Counted from the first letter of the stretch, positions 16,693-24,899 are shown. The stretch is 64,000 nucleotides of DNA from Desulfonatronum thiosulfatophilum (GCF_900104215.1 NZ_FMXO01000014.1:1-64000); one strand, 5' to 3'. Notes: a model not told the origin generated them from the letters alone. Made by a program: numbers and translations.

Positions 16693-17420
16693 GATTCTAT
16701 TTCTCTTTTGCATACATTTTCTTTTATCATAAAAAATGCAGAATCCGCGCCATGATTAAAGAGCAGGTCGACGAAGGACAGACAGGGAACAAAATCCTGC
16801 CTTATCCTCTGGCTGTATTCCGGATGCTTGTAGTCCTGGAAGAAGACCTTTATCCCAAGTTTTTCAAAGTCCTGACGAATAATGTAATCTTTTCCGTGGG
16901 TGCCCGTGACCACGGTGTTGGCATTGAAGCGCCGACAGTGATCCAGGACCAGATCGGATTTTTTCCCCGAAAAATTCAAGGCCGAACCGACGACAATGCT
17001 TGCCTGGATTTCAAACCACTCAAAGGCTTTTCTAAGAATGGCCAGGTTGAGATCCGCAAGACGCTGCCAGGTGTTCTCCAGGTAGAGCCATTCAAAAAAA
17101 GGCGCATATTCTTTGAAGTATTTTGTCTTGCCATAGCAGGTCTTAAGACTTGCCCAGTGCTTATATCTCCAGGAGTTTTTGCCCTGGTCATCCTTTATGC
17201 GGATATCGCTTATTCTTAGAGAAGATGAATTCCTGCGGTCAACTGGTACAGTCAGCCAAATGACATTGCCATCAGTGGCGACTATCCGGTTGCGGTGAAT
17301 AAAATCCCGATCCAGGAACTGGACATCATCCATGTACACGAAAATGTCGCACAGGCTGGCCTTGTGCAGCAGACCCAGCCAGGGCAGATATGCGGGTTGA
17401 TGGCCACTGACAATGGTCAT
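16671..17420 (-). CDS. WbqC-like family protein
   Basis: The 249-residue protein starts with VSGHQPAYLPWLGLLHKASLCDIFVYMDDVQF in several short motifs typical of the WbqC family. DRDFIHRNRI and the late segment SFVDLLFNHG are also characteristic. WbqC proteins are found in O-antigen and nonulosonate clusters. Their exact reaction is unsettled; a role as a transferase or acyl-transfer partner has been proposed for relatives. Here the gene overlaps the upstream amidohydrolase by ATGA and the downstream synthase by 22 bases, so the three are probably co-translated and act in one branch. Confidence 0.82.
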   Translation of the reverse strand: MTIVSGHQPAYLPWLGLLHKASLCDIFVYMDDVQFLDRDFIHRNRIVATDGNVIWLTVPVDRRNSSSLRISDIRIKDDQGKNSWRYKHWASLKTCYGKTKYFKEYAPFFEWLYLENTWQRLADLNLAILRKAFEWFEIQASIVVGSALNFSGKKSDLVLDHCRRFNANTVVTGTHGKDYIIRQDFEKLGIKVFFQDYKHPEYSQRIRQDFVPCLSFVDLLFNHGADSAFFMIKENVCKREIESWTQATT

Positions 17421-18304
17421 GGCTGCGCCTTTACTTCCCGGTCCACATCCAGTCTGGCCAACCGTGAAAAATTCGCTTTAAAAATCGCCATGCCCTGTTC
17501 CGGGGCCAGCCCAAGACCACGGATTCCGTCCACCACCTGCTTCTGACTATGGCTGTGATTGAAGGGAAAATCCGTGCCCAGGACCACCTTGTCGGCCAGA
17601 CCTGCCTGGCAGTACCAGCGAACTATCTCCAGGGTGGAGGATACCGCAGTGTCGTACCAGACATTGGCCAGGGTCCGGGCCACGGGCGGATGCAAGGCTG
17701 ACAGGCCCAGCAGTCCCCCCAGATGAGCGGCCAGGATGCGCAGACCCGGATGTTTGCCGGCCAGGGCGTAAAGCATTGCCGGCGAGGCTGGAGAGGATTT
17801 GTAGGGTTGATCCACATGCAACATCAAAAAGGCTTGGGCTGACTGGACGGCAAGGGCCAGCTCATCCATGCGTGGATCATCCAGCGCAAACTTCTGCCAG
17901 ACCGGATTGACCTTGATGCCCACGGCACCGGCATTCACCACGCGGATCACCTCCTGAAGCGCATTGGGGCTGGTCGGCTGGACCGAGCAAATGGCCAGGA
18001 AGCGTTCATTTTCGGTTGCCGTTTGAAGAAGGTAGTCATTGTTTTGGCTACACAGTTCAGGATCGGCCCAGGGAAACGCGACCAGCACGGAGCGCTGGAT
18101 GCCCGAGTGGTCCATGGATGCCAGGATCGCTTCAGGCGCGGAAAGCGCAAGCGCGCAAGGGCCTTCAGGGTGGCGATGAATTGCCTCCTGAATGGACCGC
18201 TCGCTCGCCGGCAGGCGAACGTCCGCCTGACGCAACCGGGGCGGCAGGCAATACACATGAGCGTCAATCATGGAAGCATTAGATGTTTGTCCCTGCAAAA
18301 TCAT
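17417..18304 (-). CDS. amidohydrolase-2 family TIM-barrel hydrolase
   Basis: The 295-residue protein resembles metal-dependent amidohydrolases of the amidohydrolase-2 group. The first strand has IDAHVY, where IDxHxH is usual, so the second metal His is replaced by Tyr. Later candidates are LHVDQPY (about 175), AAHLGG (about 205) and VLGTDFPFNHSHS (about 260), the last giving the conserved Asp. Possible roles are hydrolysis of an acyl or amide group on the aminosugar, or decarboxylation; neither can be chosen from sequence. It lies between pseG and the WbqC gene with a 4-base overlap downstream. ATG 18271 is an alternative start. Confidence 0.75.
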   Translation of the reverse strand: MILQGQTSNASMIDAHVYCLPPRLRQADVRLPASERSIQEAIHRHPEGPCALALSAPEAILASMDHSGIQRSVLVAFPWADPELCSQNNDYLLQTATENERFLAICSVQPTSPNALQEVIRVVNAGAVGIKVNPVWQKFALDDPRMDELALAVQSAQAFLMLHVDQPYKSSPASPAMLYALAGKHPGLRILAAHLGGLLGLSALHPPVARTLANVWYDTAVSSTLEIVRWYCQAGLADKVVLGTDFPFNHSHSQKQVVDGIRGLGLAPEQGMAIFKANFSRLARLDVDREVKAQP

Positions 18305-18370
18305 TGAACGCCAAGCAACCTGAAATACATTGTTTTAGCCACCCGCTTCGCTAGACCATGCGGGACGAAT

Positions 18371-18435
18371 AAGGCAGACGGAAGAGTTTTTCACCAGCCA
18401 AGTCGGCTGGTGAAAAGTCCTCCTTTGTCTGCCTT
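18371..18435. terminator. long nested inverted repeat, probable terminator or processing hairpin
   Basis: TTTTCACCAGCC (18388-18399) and GGCTGGTGAAAA (18405-18416) form a perfect 12-bp stem around a 5-base loop. AAGGCAGAC (18371-18379) and GTCTGCCTT (18427-18435) form an outer 9-bp stem. It lies in the 171-bp gap between pseG and the amidohydrolase gene. It could attenuate transcription or stabilise the upstream message. Confidence 0.65.
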
Positions 18436-18475
18436 TCCCGTCTGTGGCAAAAAAATCTGAAAAGTTGACAAACTC

Positions 18476-20209
18476 TCAATCATTGCTCCGCCTCTCTGCC
18501 GACACGAAAACGCTGTGCGCCTCGCGTGCCGGGAGCAGTCGGCCTGAACGCGGTTCATAGCCGGTGATTCGGATATCCTCGAGGCCTGCCCCGGCAAAAG
18601 CCTCGCGCAACTGCGCCGTCCTGTACCACAGATGCTCCGGGCAGGGGATGCATGCGGGCTCATCAAAGGCCTGCCAGTCGAGGTTCTTCGTGGAAACCAG
18701 GACGCGGCCGCCCGGTGCGACCAACTCGGCCAGGCGGGCAACGGCCTTTTTTAAACCGACCCCGCAATTCTGGAGTACCCCAAGGCAGGTGACCAACGAG
18801 AACGGTTCGCCTGGAACAGGCTGCATGAAGTCCTGACAGCAAAACTTGGTGCCAATGTCCGCGATCTGTGTGCACCGCTCCAAAGCGTAGCGTGTCAGCT
18901 CCTCGGTGAGGTCAACGCCGCAATAGATAGAGGGCATCTGATTCTTTTTCACTGCGTAGATGAAAAAATCTCCTGTGCCGGATCCCACGTCCAGCCATGT
19001 TTCACCCTGGACCGAACCAAGAATTTCCAGGGCCAGGGCATACCGGTTTTCCATGCCTTCCGCTGAACCCCAGAGCACTTTCCGGTATGGTTCAGGGTGG
19101 ACAAAGGCCTGGCGGTACGCGGAAACAACGGCATCAGTAGAGGAGTGTTTTCCCTGGTAGCGTAGCCAGGCTGAGAGTACATGGGCCGCAAGCCTGGAAG
19201 CGCCCTGGCCGTCGAACAACCCGCGGCCCCTGGCCGCCATTTCGCGTATACGTTCAGGCATGGCCATGGCCCTGGAAATCTCATGGGCCAGTTGGCAATC
19301 ATCCTTCTGATCAAAGCGCCCGAGATTCACCCCCAGGTTGCGCTGCTCCAGCCCATTGGCCGTGGGCATCTGATTGTCTGCCAAGGCCAGAGCGACAACC
19401 GGCACCCCCAGGTGAAGCATCTCGGCAACCGTCAACCCCGCGCCCACAATGGCCAGATCGCAGGAAGCCGCGAGCCGGTGAAAATCTTTGGGAGCAATGT
19501 GCAGCCTGGCCCGCTGATCAGAAGCGCATAGGGCCGTTAGTGCTTCAGGCGGACCGTAATGCGGACCGGCCACGACATGCAGATGAAATGAGCCGGTCAT
19601 GGCCAGGAGAATGCGCGTGAGCCGTTCAGTCTGTCGCTCTGGGTCGGACGCCCCCATGACCAGGAGAATATTTTGCGGGTATTCCTGTCTGTCCTGGTCT
19701 GACATGCGCGGGTGCGGTCCTGTCTGCAAACATTCCTCAGGCAGGGGCATGTATTCCGGACCGATGGCGCTGAAGGGCTTCCAGCGACCAGGATAGAGGA
19801 TCTGATCAGCGCCAAGTCCGGGGTTCATAATGCCCAGCACAGGCAATCCCACCTTCTCGCCGTGATCGTCAAAAGTCAGAATGAACAAACCCGGCAACTC
19901 GTTTGCCAGCTCATGATAAAAATCCCGAGGCAGAAGATAGGTGTCGATAATGAGTAAATGGTTTGGGGACTGGGTCAATGCTTGTCCCAGGAATCGGGGA
20001 GCTGCCGGGTCAGGGAGCACTGTTGGGCTGAACCCGGCAGACTCAAAAGGATCAGTGTCTGAGCCAGGCAGCAGCCAATATGTCACCCAGCACCTCTGGG
20101 ACTGTAGCGCCTGCCCCAGGGATATGGTCCGCCGGGCATGACCTAAGCCGGAGGATGGCAGGCTGTCGGTGAGGATAATGATTGACGGTAAGCTGTCTGT
20201 CGGGATCAT
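18476..20209 (-). CDS. pseG: PseG-type UDP-sugar hydrolase fused to a methyltransferase
   Basis: Residues 1 to about 345 match PseG, the GT-B-fold hydrolase that removes UDP from 2,4-diacetamido-2,4,6-trideoxy-altrose before synthase action. GLGHARRTISLGQAL supplies the glycine-rich loop and catalytic His, and VGAGLTVAEMLHLGVPVVALALADNQ is the nucleotide-binding half. Residues about 355-577 are a class I methyltransferase: TWLDVGSGTGDFFIYA (about 406), CGVDLTEELTRYA, and LVTCLGVLQNCG. The fusion suggests that methylation is tied to this branch, but the substrate is unknown. The start overlaps the end of the acetyltransferase gene by ATGA. Confidence 0.88.
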   Translation of the reverse strand: MIPTDSLPSIIILTDSLPSSGLGHARRTISLGQALQSQRCWVTYWLLPGSDTDPFESAGFSPTVLPDPAAPRFLGQALTQSPNHLLIIDTYLLPRDFYHELANELPGLFILTFDDHGEKVGLPVLGIMNPGLGADQILYPGRWKPFSAIGPEYMPLPEECLQTGPHPRMSDQDRQEYPQNILLVMGASDPERQTERLTRILLAMTGSFHLHVVAGPHYGPPEALTALCASDQRARLHIAPKDFHRLAASCDLAIVGAGLTVAEMLHLGVPVVALALADNQMPTANGLEQRNLGVNLGRFDQKDDCQLAHEISRAMAMPERIREMAARGRGLFDGQGASRLAAHVLSAWLRYQGKHSSTDAVVSAYRQAFVHPEPYRKVLWGSAEGMENRYALALEILGSVQGETWLDVGSGTGDFFIYAVKKNQMPSIYCGVDLTEELTRYALERCTQIADIGTKFCCQDFMQPVPGEPFSLVTCLGVLQNCGVGLKKAVARLAELVAPGGRVLVSTKNLDWQAFDEPACIPCPEHLWYRTAQLREAFAGAGLEDIRITGYEPRSGRLLPAREAHSVFVSAERRSND

Positions 20210-20703
20210 ACGGCATTTGATGAAGTGTCTGTTATGGTGTAGACAAAGATGTCAGCCTCTGTACCCTCAATTGTGGTTGTGCCATTGTGAACAAATCCAG
20301 CCTTGGTAAAAGCCTTGCAGGACGGGATATTATCAGCTCTTACATACGCACGATAATCAGAAACCCCTGTTGTTTGATAAATGACATTGCAACCCAGATT
20401 GAGAGCCTGTGGACCATACCCATGACCACGACTCGCTTTGTTCAGCACGATGGACACATCAGCATATTTTTTTTGAATATCGAACCGTAGCATTCCAAGA
20501 GTATTTTTGTCATTGTCTTCAATAAGGAACAAGAACCGGCCAGGATTATTCAATGCCATTTGAAACCAGATTTTGTGTTCATCCAATGGTATTTTTTTTT
20601 GCTTGAATGTCGCCTTTATAACATCTGGATCTGAAATGATTCCAAAAATATCTTGGCAATCGTCTATTGATGCGGGACGGATAGAAACGTTTCTATTCCT
20701 CAT
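20206..20703 (-). CDS. pseH: GNAT N-acetyltransferase, PseH-like
   Basis: The 165-residue protein is a GNAT acyltransferase. IRPASIDDCQDIFGIISDPDVIKATF, split over the first strand and helix, and EHKIWFQMAL resemble the N-terminus of acyltransferases found with or fused to PseG. RGHGYGPQAL (about 95) is the acyl-CoA pyrophosphate loop, and ADNIPSCKAFTKAGF the last helix-strand. In pseudaminate synthesis this step N-acylates the C4 amine of UDP-4-amino-4,6-dideoxy-AltNAc. The gene sits between pseF and pseG with a 5-bp gap and a 4-bp overlap respectively. Acyl group choice (acetyl or another) cannot be read from sequence. Confidence 0.82.
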   Translation of the reverse strand: MRNRNVSIRPASIDDCQDIFGIISDPDVIKATFKQKKIPLDEHKIWFQMALNNPGRFLFLIEDNDKNTLGMLRFDIQKKYADVSIVLNKASRGHGYGPQALNLGCNVIYQTTGVSDYRAYVRADNIPSCKAFTKAGFVHNGTTTIEGTEADIFVYTITDTSSNAV

Positions 20704-20708
20704 GGCTT

Positions 20709-21410
20709 TTATTGATTTTCGTAGAAACTCAGGGCCTTGTACATCAACTCCGCCATTCTCCAGTCTTCCTGCGTATCAATATCGTGGACAAGATAACGTG
20801 GAAGGATCACTGGGATGGATTCAGGGGAATAAAGCGCAACCCTGTTCAGAAACGCCTCAGACTTCCCCCAGTAGAACTGGCCGGCGTCATGATAGGCTTC
20901 CTCCAGATCTTGCGAACGCTTGGGCACATGTTCAGGAAAGATGGCCTCCAGGGCTCCGTCCTTCCTGATTCGCACGGACCTTTGGATGGGTGAAGGAAAG
21001 GTGGTCACGGTAAAGGCAAACGACTTCCCGCTGACCTTGAGCAATTCAAGCCCCTTTCGCAAATACTCCTCCTGCAGGAATGGAGTTGTGGCATAGATGC
21101 AGCAGGCGTATTCAGGTTTCTGGTTCTTCTCAACAAGCCATTCAAGGCAATGCCTGACAACAGCATTTGTTCCGGCATAGTCGTCGGCCAGCTCCTTGGG
21201 TCGCATGAACGGCACTTCAGCCCCGTAACGCATCGAGACGTCCGCAATTTCCTCATCATCCGTGGACACAATGATCCGGTCAAACAGCCTGGACTCCAGG
21301 GCAACCGAGATGGGGTAGGCAATCATTGGCTTGCCGTGAAAGTCTTTGATGTTCTTGCGGGGAATGCGTTTTGAGCCGCCCCGGGCAGGTATGATGGCTA
21401 CACTTGTCAT
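20709..21410 (-). CDS. pseF: pseudaminate cytidylyltransferase PseF
   Basis: This 233-residue CMP-sugar synthetase begins AIIPARGGSKRIPRKNIKDF, the CTP-binding loop of the family. The segments YATTPFL, FPSPIQRSVRI and especially EEAYHDAGQFYWG are typical of PseF rather than of NeuA. DIDTQEDW near the C-terminus carries metal-binding acids. It activates the finished nonulosonic acid as its CMP derivative for glycosyltransferases. It overlaps the deacetylase gene by ATGA upstream and is followed directly by pseH. Its clear PseF character contrasts with the NeuB-like synthase in the same operon. Confidence 0.9.
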   Translation of the reverse strand: MTSVAIIPARGGSKRIPRKNIKDFHGKPMIAYPISVALESRLFDRIIVSTDDEEIADVSMRYGAEVPFMRPKELADDYAGTNAVVRHCLEWLVEKNQKPEYACCIYATTPFLQEEYLRKGLELLKVSGKSFAFTVTTFPSPIQRSVRIRKDGALEAIFPEHVPKRSQDLEEAYHDAGQFYWGKSEAFLNRVALYSPESIPVILPRYLVHDIDTQEDWRMAELMYKALSFYENQ

Positions 21411-22087
21411 GTCCGGTATCTCCCAAGCATGAATGCTTCCGTGGCATCCACTCCCACCGTGGCCCCGCGCCAGCGGGCCAGATGCTCAATCCCCTGGACA
21501 GACCTTGGATGCGGCCAGGGCCGAAGCTCTGACTCGTAGCATTGAGCAGCCTGGATTTTCAGGTCCAGCGTATCTGTGATGTCCACGAACCAGTTGGGGG
21601 TAAAAGCCGGAGCATCCCCGGGGGTTTGCCATTCAGTGCTGGAAGGGGTCTCAAAGAACAACAGGGTGGTTACTGGGTGACCTGCTTGCGGTCGGCACGC
21701 AGTGCCCACCGCCTTGTGAACAAGTTGATGATCAATATTCAAATCTCCGCAGTGATGGGTAAAGATGGTGTCCGGACGATGGTCGCAGATCAAGGCTTCA
21801 ATGTACTGGACGACCTCCAGCAGAGGAACGCTGTCCAGCCTGTTGTCCGGATAATCACCAAAACGTGGGAGCTGAGCACCAAGAACGGTACAGGCATTGG
21901 CCGCAGCCAGTCGACGGGCGGCGAGTGCCTGCTGATCCGGCAAGCCGGTCGGGATTCTTGACCCTACGCCGTCTGCCACATATGCGACATGCACCGCTTT
22001 GCCTTCCTGTGCAAGCCGGGCCATGGTCCCCCCGCAACCAAGGGTTTCATCGTCAGGATGGGCGGCAATGACGAGGATGGATTTCAT
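21407..22087 (-). CDS. PIG-L family N-deacetylase
   Basis: The PIG-L/LmbE fold is recognised by ILVIAAHPDDETLGCGGT at the N-terminus (AHPDDE gives the zinc ligands and base) and by THHCGDLNIDHQLVH (about 110-125) with the third zinc His. The protein has about 226 residues from ATG 22087, chosen because the AHPDDE strand normally starts within the first ten residues and AAGGT lies upstream. Family members deacetylate GlcNAc-containing or other N-acyl compounds. Here it could free one amino group of the nonulosonic acid or a precursor for a different acyl group. It is translationally coupled to pseF. Confidence 0.85.
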   Translation of the reverse strand: MKSILVIAAHPDDETLGCGGTMARLAQEGKAVHVAYVADGVGSRIPTGLPDQQALAARRLAAANACTVLGAQLPRFGDYPDNRLDSVPLLEVVQYIEALICDHRPDTIFTHHCGDLNIDHQLVHKAVGTACRPQAGHPVTTLLFFETPSSTEWQTPGDAPAFTPNWFVDITDTLDLKIQAAQCYESELRPWPHPRSVQGIEHLARWRGATVGVDATEAFMLGRYRT

Positions 22088-22135
22088 TCTTGGACCTTTG
22101 AGCTCATGGAATGTGAAAAGCAATCAGAACAGATT

Positions 22136-22158
22136 TTTGCCCACGGAATACACGGAAA
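22136..22158 (+). repeat. dispersed repeat, inverted relative to copy at 24821
   Basis: The stretch is nearly the reverse complement of 24821-24840 (TTTCCGTGTGTTCCGTGGGC), with one difference over that length. A related CCGTG-rich sequence follows at about 22214-22245. A TCAGA-rich tract (GTCGGAAGTCAGAAGG, GAGGTCAGAAATCGG) lies between. Together they fill the 166-bp gap between the deacetylase and hicB. Confidence 0.6.
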
Positions 22159-22253
22159 GTCGGAAGTCAGAAGGGCCATGGCCGAGGTCAGAAATCGGAT
22201 ATCCTTTACCCTCCTTCCGTGTCATTCCGTGTTTTACGTGGGAAAAATTCTTT

Positions 22254-22463
22254 TCATGCCCACTCTGGCTCCGGTACATCCAACTTTTCCATGATGAAAC
22301 CCGGTTCAAACGGAACATTTGTCTCAAGCATTTCCTGGGCTCCAATGCGCAGAGACTCCATAAGCTCTTCTCGGGTTTTCTCCTGGGCATTGACCCCTGG
22401 CAGATCAATAAGCCATCCAATCCACCACCCTTCTGTTTGCTTAATAACAGCCCTGTATTGCAT
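22254..22463 (-). CDS. hicB: HicB-like antitoxin
   Basis: The 69-residue protein has the HicB partial RNase H-like fold: QYRAVIKQTEGWWIGWLIDLPGVNAQ followed by a helix rich in Glu and Leu (EELMESLRIGAQEML), here quoted as two motifs of one domain. It would bind and inhibit the HicA toxin encoded just upstream. No C-terminal DNA-binding domain is visible, so this is the short form. The pair interrupts the pseC-deacetylase part of the glycan operon on the same strand. Confidence 0.8.
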   Translation of the reverse strand: MQYRAVIKQTEGWWIGWLIDLPGVNAQEKTREELMESLRIGAQEMLETNVPFEPGFIMEKLDVPEPEWA

Positions 22464-22469
22464 ATTTTT

Positions 22470-22652
22470 CTACCTCACGAACGGGATATCTAAATCTTTA
22501 CAAATTTTTCGGGCCAATTCATCAATAATTTCCGCGTGTCTTGGCACCTGCGTCTTTCTACGGCCATGCTGATAAATGCTGTGCCGACTACCTTCACGCA
22601 GGAGACACGCACCATGGTTATGCAGATGTTTAAGCAAGGCTTTTCTTTTCAT
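22470..22652 (-). CDS. hicA: HicA-like mRNA interferase toxin
   Basis: This 60-residue protein has the double-stranded-RNA-binding-like HicA fold. ALLKHLHNHGACLLREGSRH contains the conserved GSRH with the catalytic histidine, followed by HGRRKTQVPRHAEI and a terminal helix. Length and order (toxin before antitoxin, 6 bases apart) match typical hicAB modules. Both genes look intact. Confidence 0.82.
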   Translation of the reverse strand: MKRKALLKHLHNHGACLLREGSRHSIYQHGRRKTQVPRHAEIIDELARKICKDLDIPFVR

Positions 22653-22716
22653 CTTGCAAATCTCTGTTCACGAAATACATGGGTGGATACATATGGCGTG
22701 AACTTCTTGTTTCTTG

Positions 22717-24429
22717 CTACTCCGCATATTCTGTGACCAGTGCTGCCTTCAGCGCTTCCACCACCCGATCCTGCTCCTCCTCGGGCATGGCCGGGAACAG
22801 GGGCATGGTGATGGACTCCTCGTAATACTTTTCAGATTCAGGAAACATGCCAGGCATAAACCCTAGTTGCCTAAACCATGGCTGGGTATGCACCGGAATA
22901 TAGTGTAGGTTCACGCCGATTCCTTGTTCTCGCATAGCGTCGAAAATACGACGATGCGTAGTTTTTCCCACGGCGGCCCGCAAGCGGACCACATACAGGT
23001 GCCACGCCGAGACGCCGTCAGGATGCTGCCAGGGAGTGATCACAGGAAGCCCGGCCAAAAGCTCGTCATGCCTTTTAGCAAGTTCACGCCTGCGGGCACC
23101 GAAGGCATCCAGTCGTTGCAACTGACTCAACCCCAATGCGGCCTGGATGTCGGTCATGCGGTAATTGAAGCCCAGATAAACCTGCTCATAATAGAAAGAT
23201 GGAGGGTCAAGGTCGGACGTCTGACATCGGACGCTTGACATCTGCCATCGTTCATTTTCAAAAAGCTTAGGATCGCGAGTGATGCCGTGGCTTCGCAGCA
23301 AGGCCATCTTCTCCGCAAGCCCCTGATCATTGGTCACAGCCATGCCGCCTTCGCCCGTGGTGATGTTCTTCACCGGGTGAAAGCTAAACACCGTAATGTC
23401 GCTGTATTTACAATTGCCCACAGGTTCGTTCTTGTACCGGGCTCCCAAGGCATGAGACGCGTCTTCCAGGATTTTGAAGCCAAATTCTCGGCTCAGGTTA
23501 TGGATGGCTTCCATGTCGCAGGGTTGACCGCTGAAGTGCACGGGAACAACAACCTTGGGCAGCTTCCCGTTTTTTTTCGCGGCCTGCAATTTCTTCTCAA
23601 GAGTCAGAGGGCAGAGATTGTATGTTCGTGGATCAATATCCACGAAATCCACGTACGCCCCGCAATACAAAGCGCAATTGGCCGAAGCCACGAAGGTGAT
23701 GGGCGATGTCCAGAGGGTGTCTCCAGGACCCAGCCCAAGAGCCAGGCAGGCTAGGTGCAGGGCGCTGGTCCCGGAATTCACGGCCACGGCATGGCCGGCA
23801 TTGCAGTACTCGGCTATTGCCTTTTCGAATTCAGGAACTTTCGGCCCCTGGGTTAGGAAGTCGGAACGCAGGACCGAGCAGACAGAGGCCACGTCTTGCT
23901 CGGAAATGGATTGGCGGGCGTAGGGGATGTAATTGAGGTTTGAGGTCCGAGTTCCGAGATCAGAAGTCAGAGAGTTGGTGAATGGATCAATGACATCAAG
24001 AAAAGAAAACTTCCGGAAATCTCTTGCATTTCCGGTAATAATCAGCTTGACGGCATGCCGCCGCATGCAATCCGCTATAAGATAGTCGTATATTGCAAAC
24101 CGCTTGATTTGTAATCGCCGGATTTCGGCATGTGCATCTTCGTCCTGGAGAATTTCGTGAAACGAACCCGTTTTGAGAACGTTGACTTGCGGTATGCGTA
24201 CAAGTTTCCTGATGTATTCAGATGCCTGCTCCGTGGAAAAGGGGTGAAGCGTCTTTCTGCCGTCCGTAACGACCTGAAAAAACTCAACAAGGTTGATATC
24301 AGCCACATAAAAACCGCTCTGGGTGTACTGTACCAGCAGGTCCAAGGCTTTTCCGTGGAAGGGAGAATCGCCATTGATCGAATAGATCAAAATATTCGAA
24401 TCAAGCAATGGCTTGTCAGTCGTTTTCAT
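22717..24429 (-). CDS. pseC: PIN-domain toxin fused in frame to PseC aminotransferase
   Basis: Residues 1 to about 150 are a VapC-like PIN domain (LLDSNILIYS, NLVEFFQV, YDYLIADC) that ends normally at FLDVIDPF. Residues about 151-163 are encoded by a TCAGA-type intergenic repeat. From about 164 (YIPYARQSISEQDV) the protein is PseC, the PLP aminotransferase acting on the 4-keto product of PseB: NSGTSALHLA, EDASHALG, and FHPVKNITTGEGG with the PLP lysine near 354. PseC lacks its own Met, so it appears to depend on the PIN start. A second repeat-derived insertion, MSSVRCQTSDLD, lies near 395-406, before YYEQVYLGFNYRMTDIQ. The start overlaps the antitoxin stop by 14 bases. Confidence 0.88.
   Translation of the reverse strand: MKTTDKPLLDSNILIYSINGDSPFHGKALDLLVQYTQSGFYVADINLVEFFQVVTDGRKTLHPFSTEQASEYIRKLVRIPQVNVLKTGSFHEILQDEDAHAEIRRLQIKRFAIYDYLIADCMRRHAVKLIITGNARDFRKFSFLDVIDPFTNSLTSDLGTRTSNLNYIPYARQSISEQDVASVCSVLRSDFLTQGPKVPEFEKAIAEYCNAGHAVAVNSGTSALHLACLALGLGPGDTLWTSPITFVASANCALYCGAYVDFVDIDPRTYNLCPLTLEKKLQAAKKNGKLPKVVVPVHFSGQPCDMEAIHNLSREFGFKILEDASHALGARYKNEPVGNCKYSDITVFSFHPVKNITTGEGGMAVTNDQGLAEKMALLRSHGITRDPKLFENERWQMSSVRCQTSDLDPPSFYYEQVYLGFNYRMTDIQAALGLSQLQRLDAFGARRRELAKRHDELLAGLPVITPWQHPDGVSAWHLYVVRLRAAVGKTTHRRIFDAMREQGIGVNLHYIPVHTQPWFRQLGFMPGMFPESEKYYEESITMPLFPAMPEEEQDRVVEALKAALVTEYAE
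23205..23245. repeat. TCAGA/TCGGA-type short repeat inside pseC
   Basis: This tract of alternating GTCxGA and GACATC units encodes the extra residues MSSVRCQTSDLD in PseC. It resembles the tracts at 22158-22198 and 23935-23975, which lie between or at the junction of genes. Its length keeps the reading frame. Confidence 0.55.
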
Positions 24430-24688
24430 GAATAAAATCTCTGGTTACGACCGCTTCACGATAGCCGCCCTGCACAATGTTGCGTTTCAGGAAGTCGATG
24501 AATTCAGAATATTCGTTGTGAGAAGCACGTGGGATACATGTATCACCTCGCTGTTCCTCCAAAACTTCCAGGGTAACCCGCAACCGTTGTCCCTCACGCA
24601 AACTCATGGCAACTCGTGGATCAACGGCAATAACTCCGCCTGAATGATACTCTGTCGTAAATCTCATTTCCAAAGGCATGTTTTGCAC
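24416..24688 (-). CDS. antitoxin partner of the PIN domain
   Basis: The 90-residue protein starts like AbrB/VapB-type antitoxins (GVIAVDPRVAMSLREGQRLRV gives a beta-rich segment), followed by an acidic helical tail (NEYSEFIDFLKRNI). It precedes the PIN frame with a 14-base overlap, the usual order of a VapBC-like pair. No strong family match can be claimed, so the call rests mainly on size and context. If the PIN domain is still active, this protein would need to neutralise a toxin that is now part of PseC. Confidence 0.55.
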   Translation of the reverse strand: MQNMPLEMRFTTEYHSGGVIAVDPRVAMSLREGQRLRVTLEVLEEQRGDTCIPRASHNEYSEFIDFLKRNIVQGGYREAVVTRDFIHEND

Positions 24689-24820
24689 CTCAAATCATAT
24701 ATATCAAATTTCAAGGTTTCAACGACCTCATAAAGACAAACAACTTATCATTACTGCGACACTTTGCCGAAGTAAAAAAACCCGTGGGCAAGATGCCCTC
24801 GCTCCCATGGTTTCCGTGTT

Positions 24821-24840
24821 TTTCCGTGTGTTCCGTGGGC
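24821..24840 (+). repeat. dispersed CCGTG repeat, second copy
   Basis: TTTCCGTGTGTTCCGTGGGC lies in the 211-bp gap between pseB and the antitoxin gene. It is the inverted counterpart of 22136-22158. The two copies bracket hicAB, the PIN-pseC gene and its antitoxin. No terminator with a clear T-run is seen in this gap. Confidence 0.6.
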
Positions 24841-24899
24841 CACTCTCAGGGCGTATTGGTGATCATGGCATGAATGTCGCTGTAGTGCCATGCTTCCAT

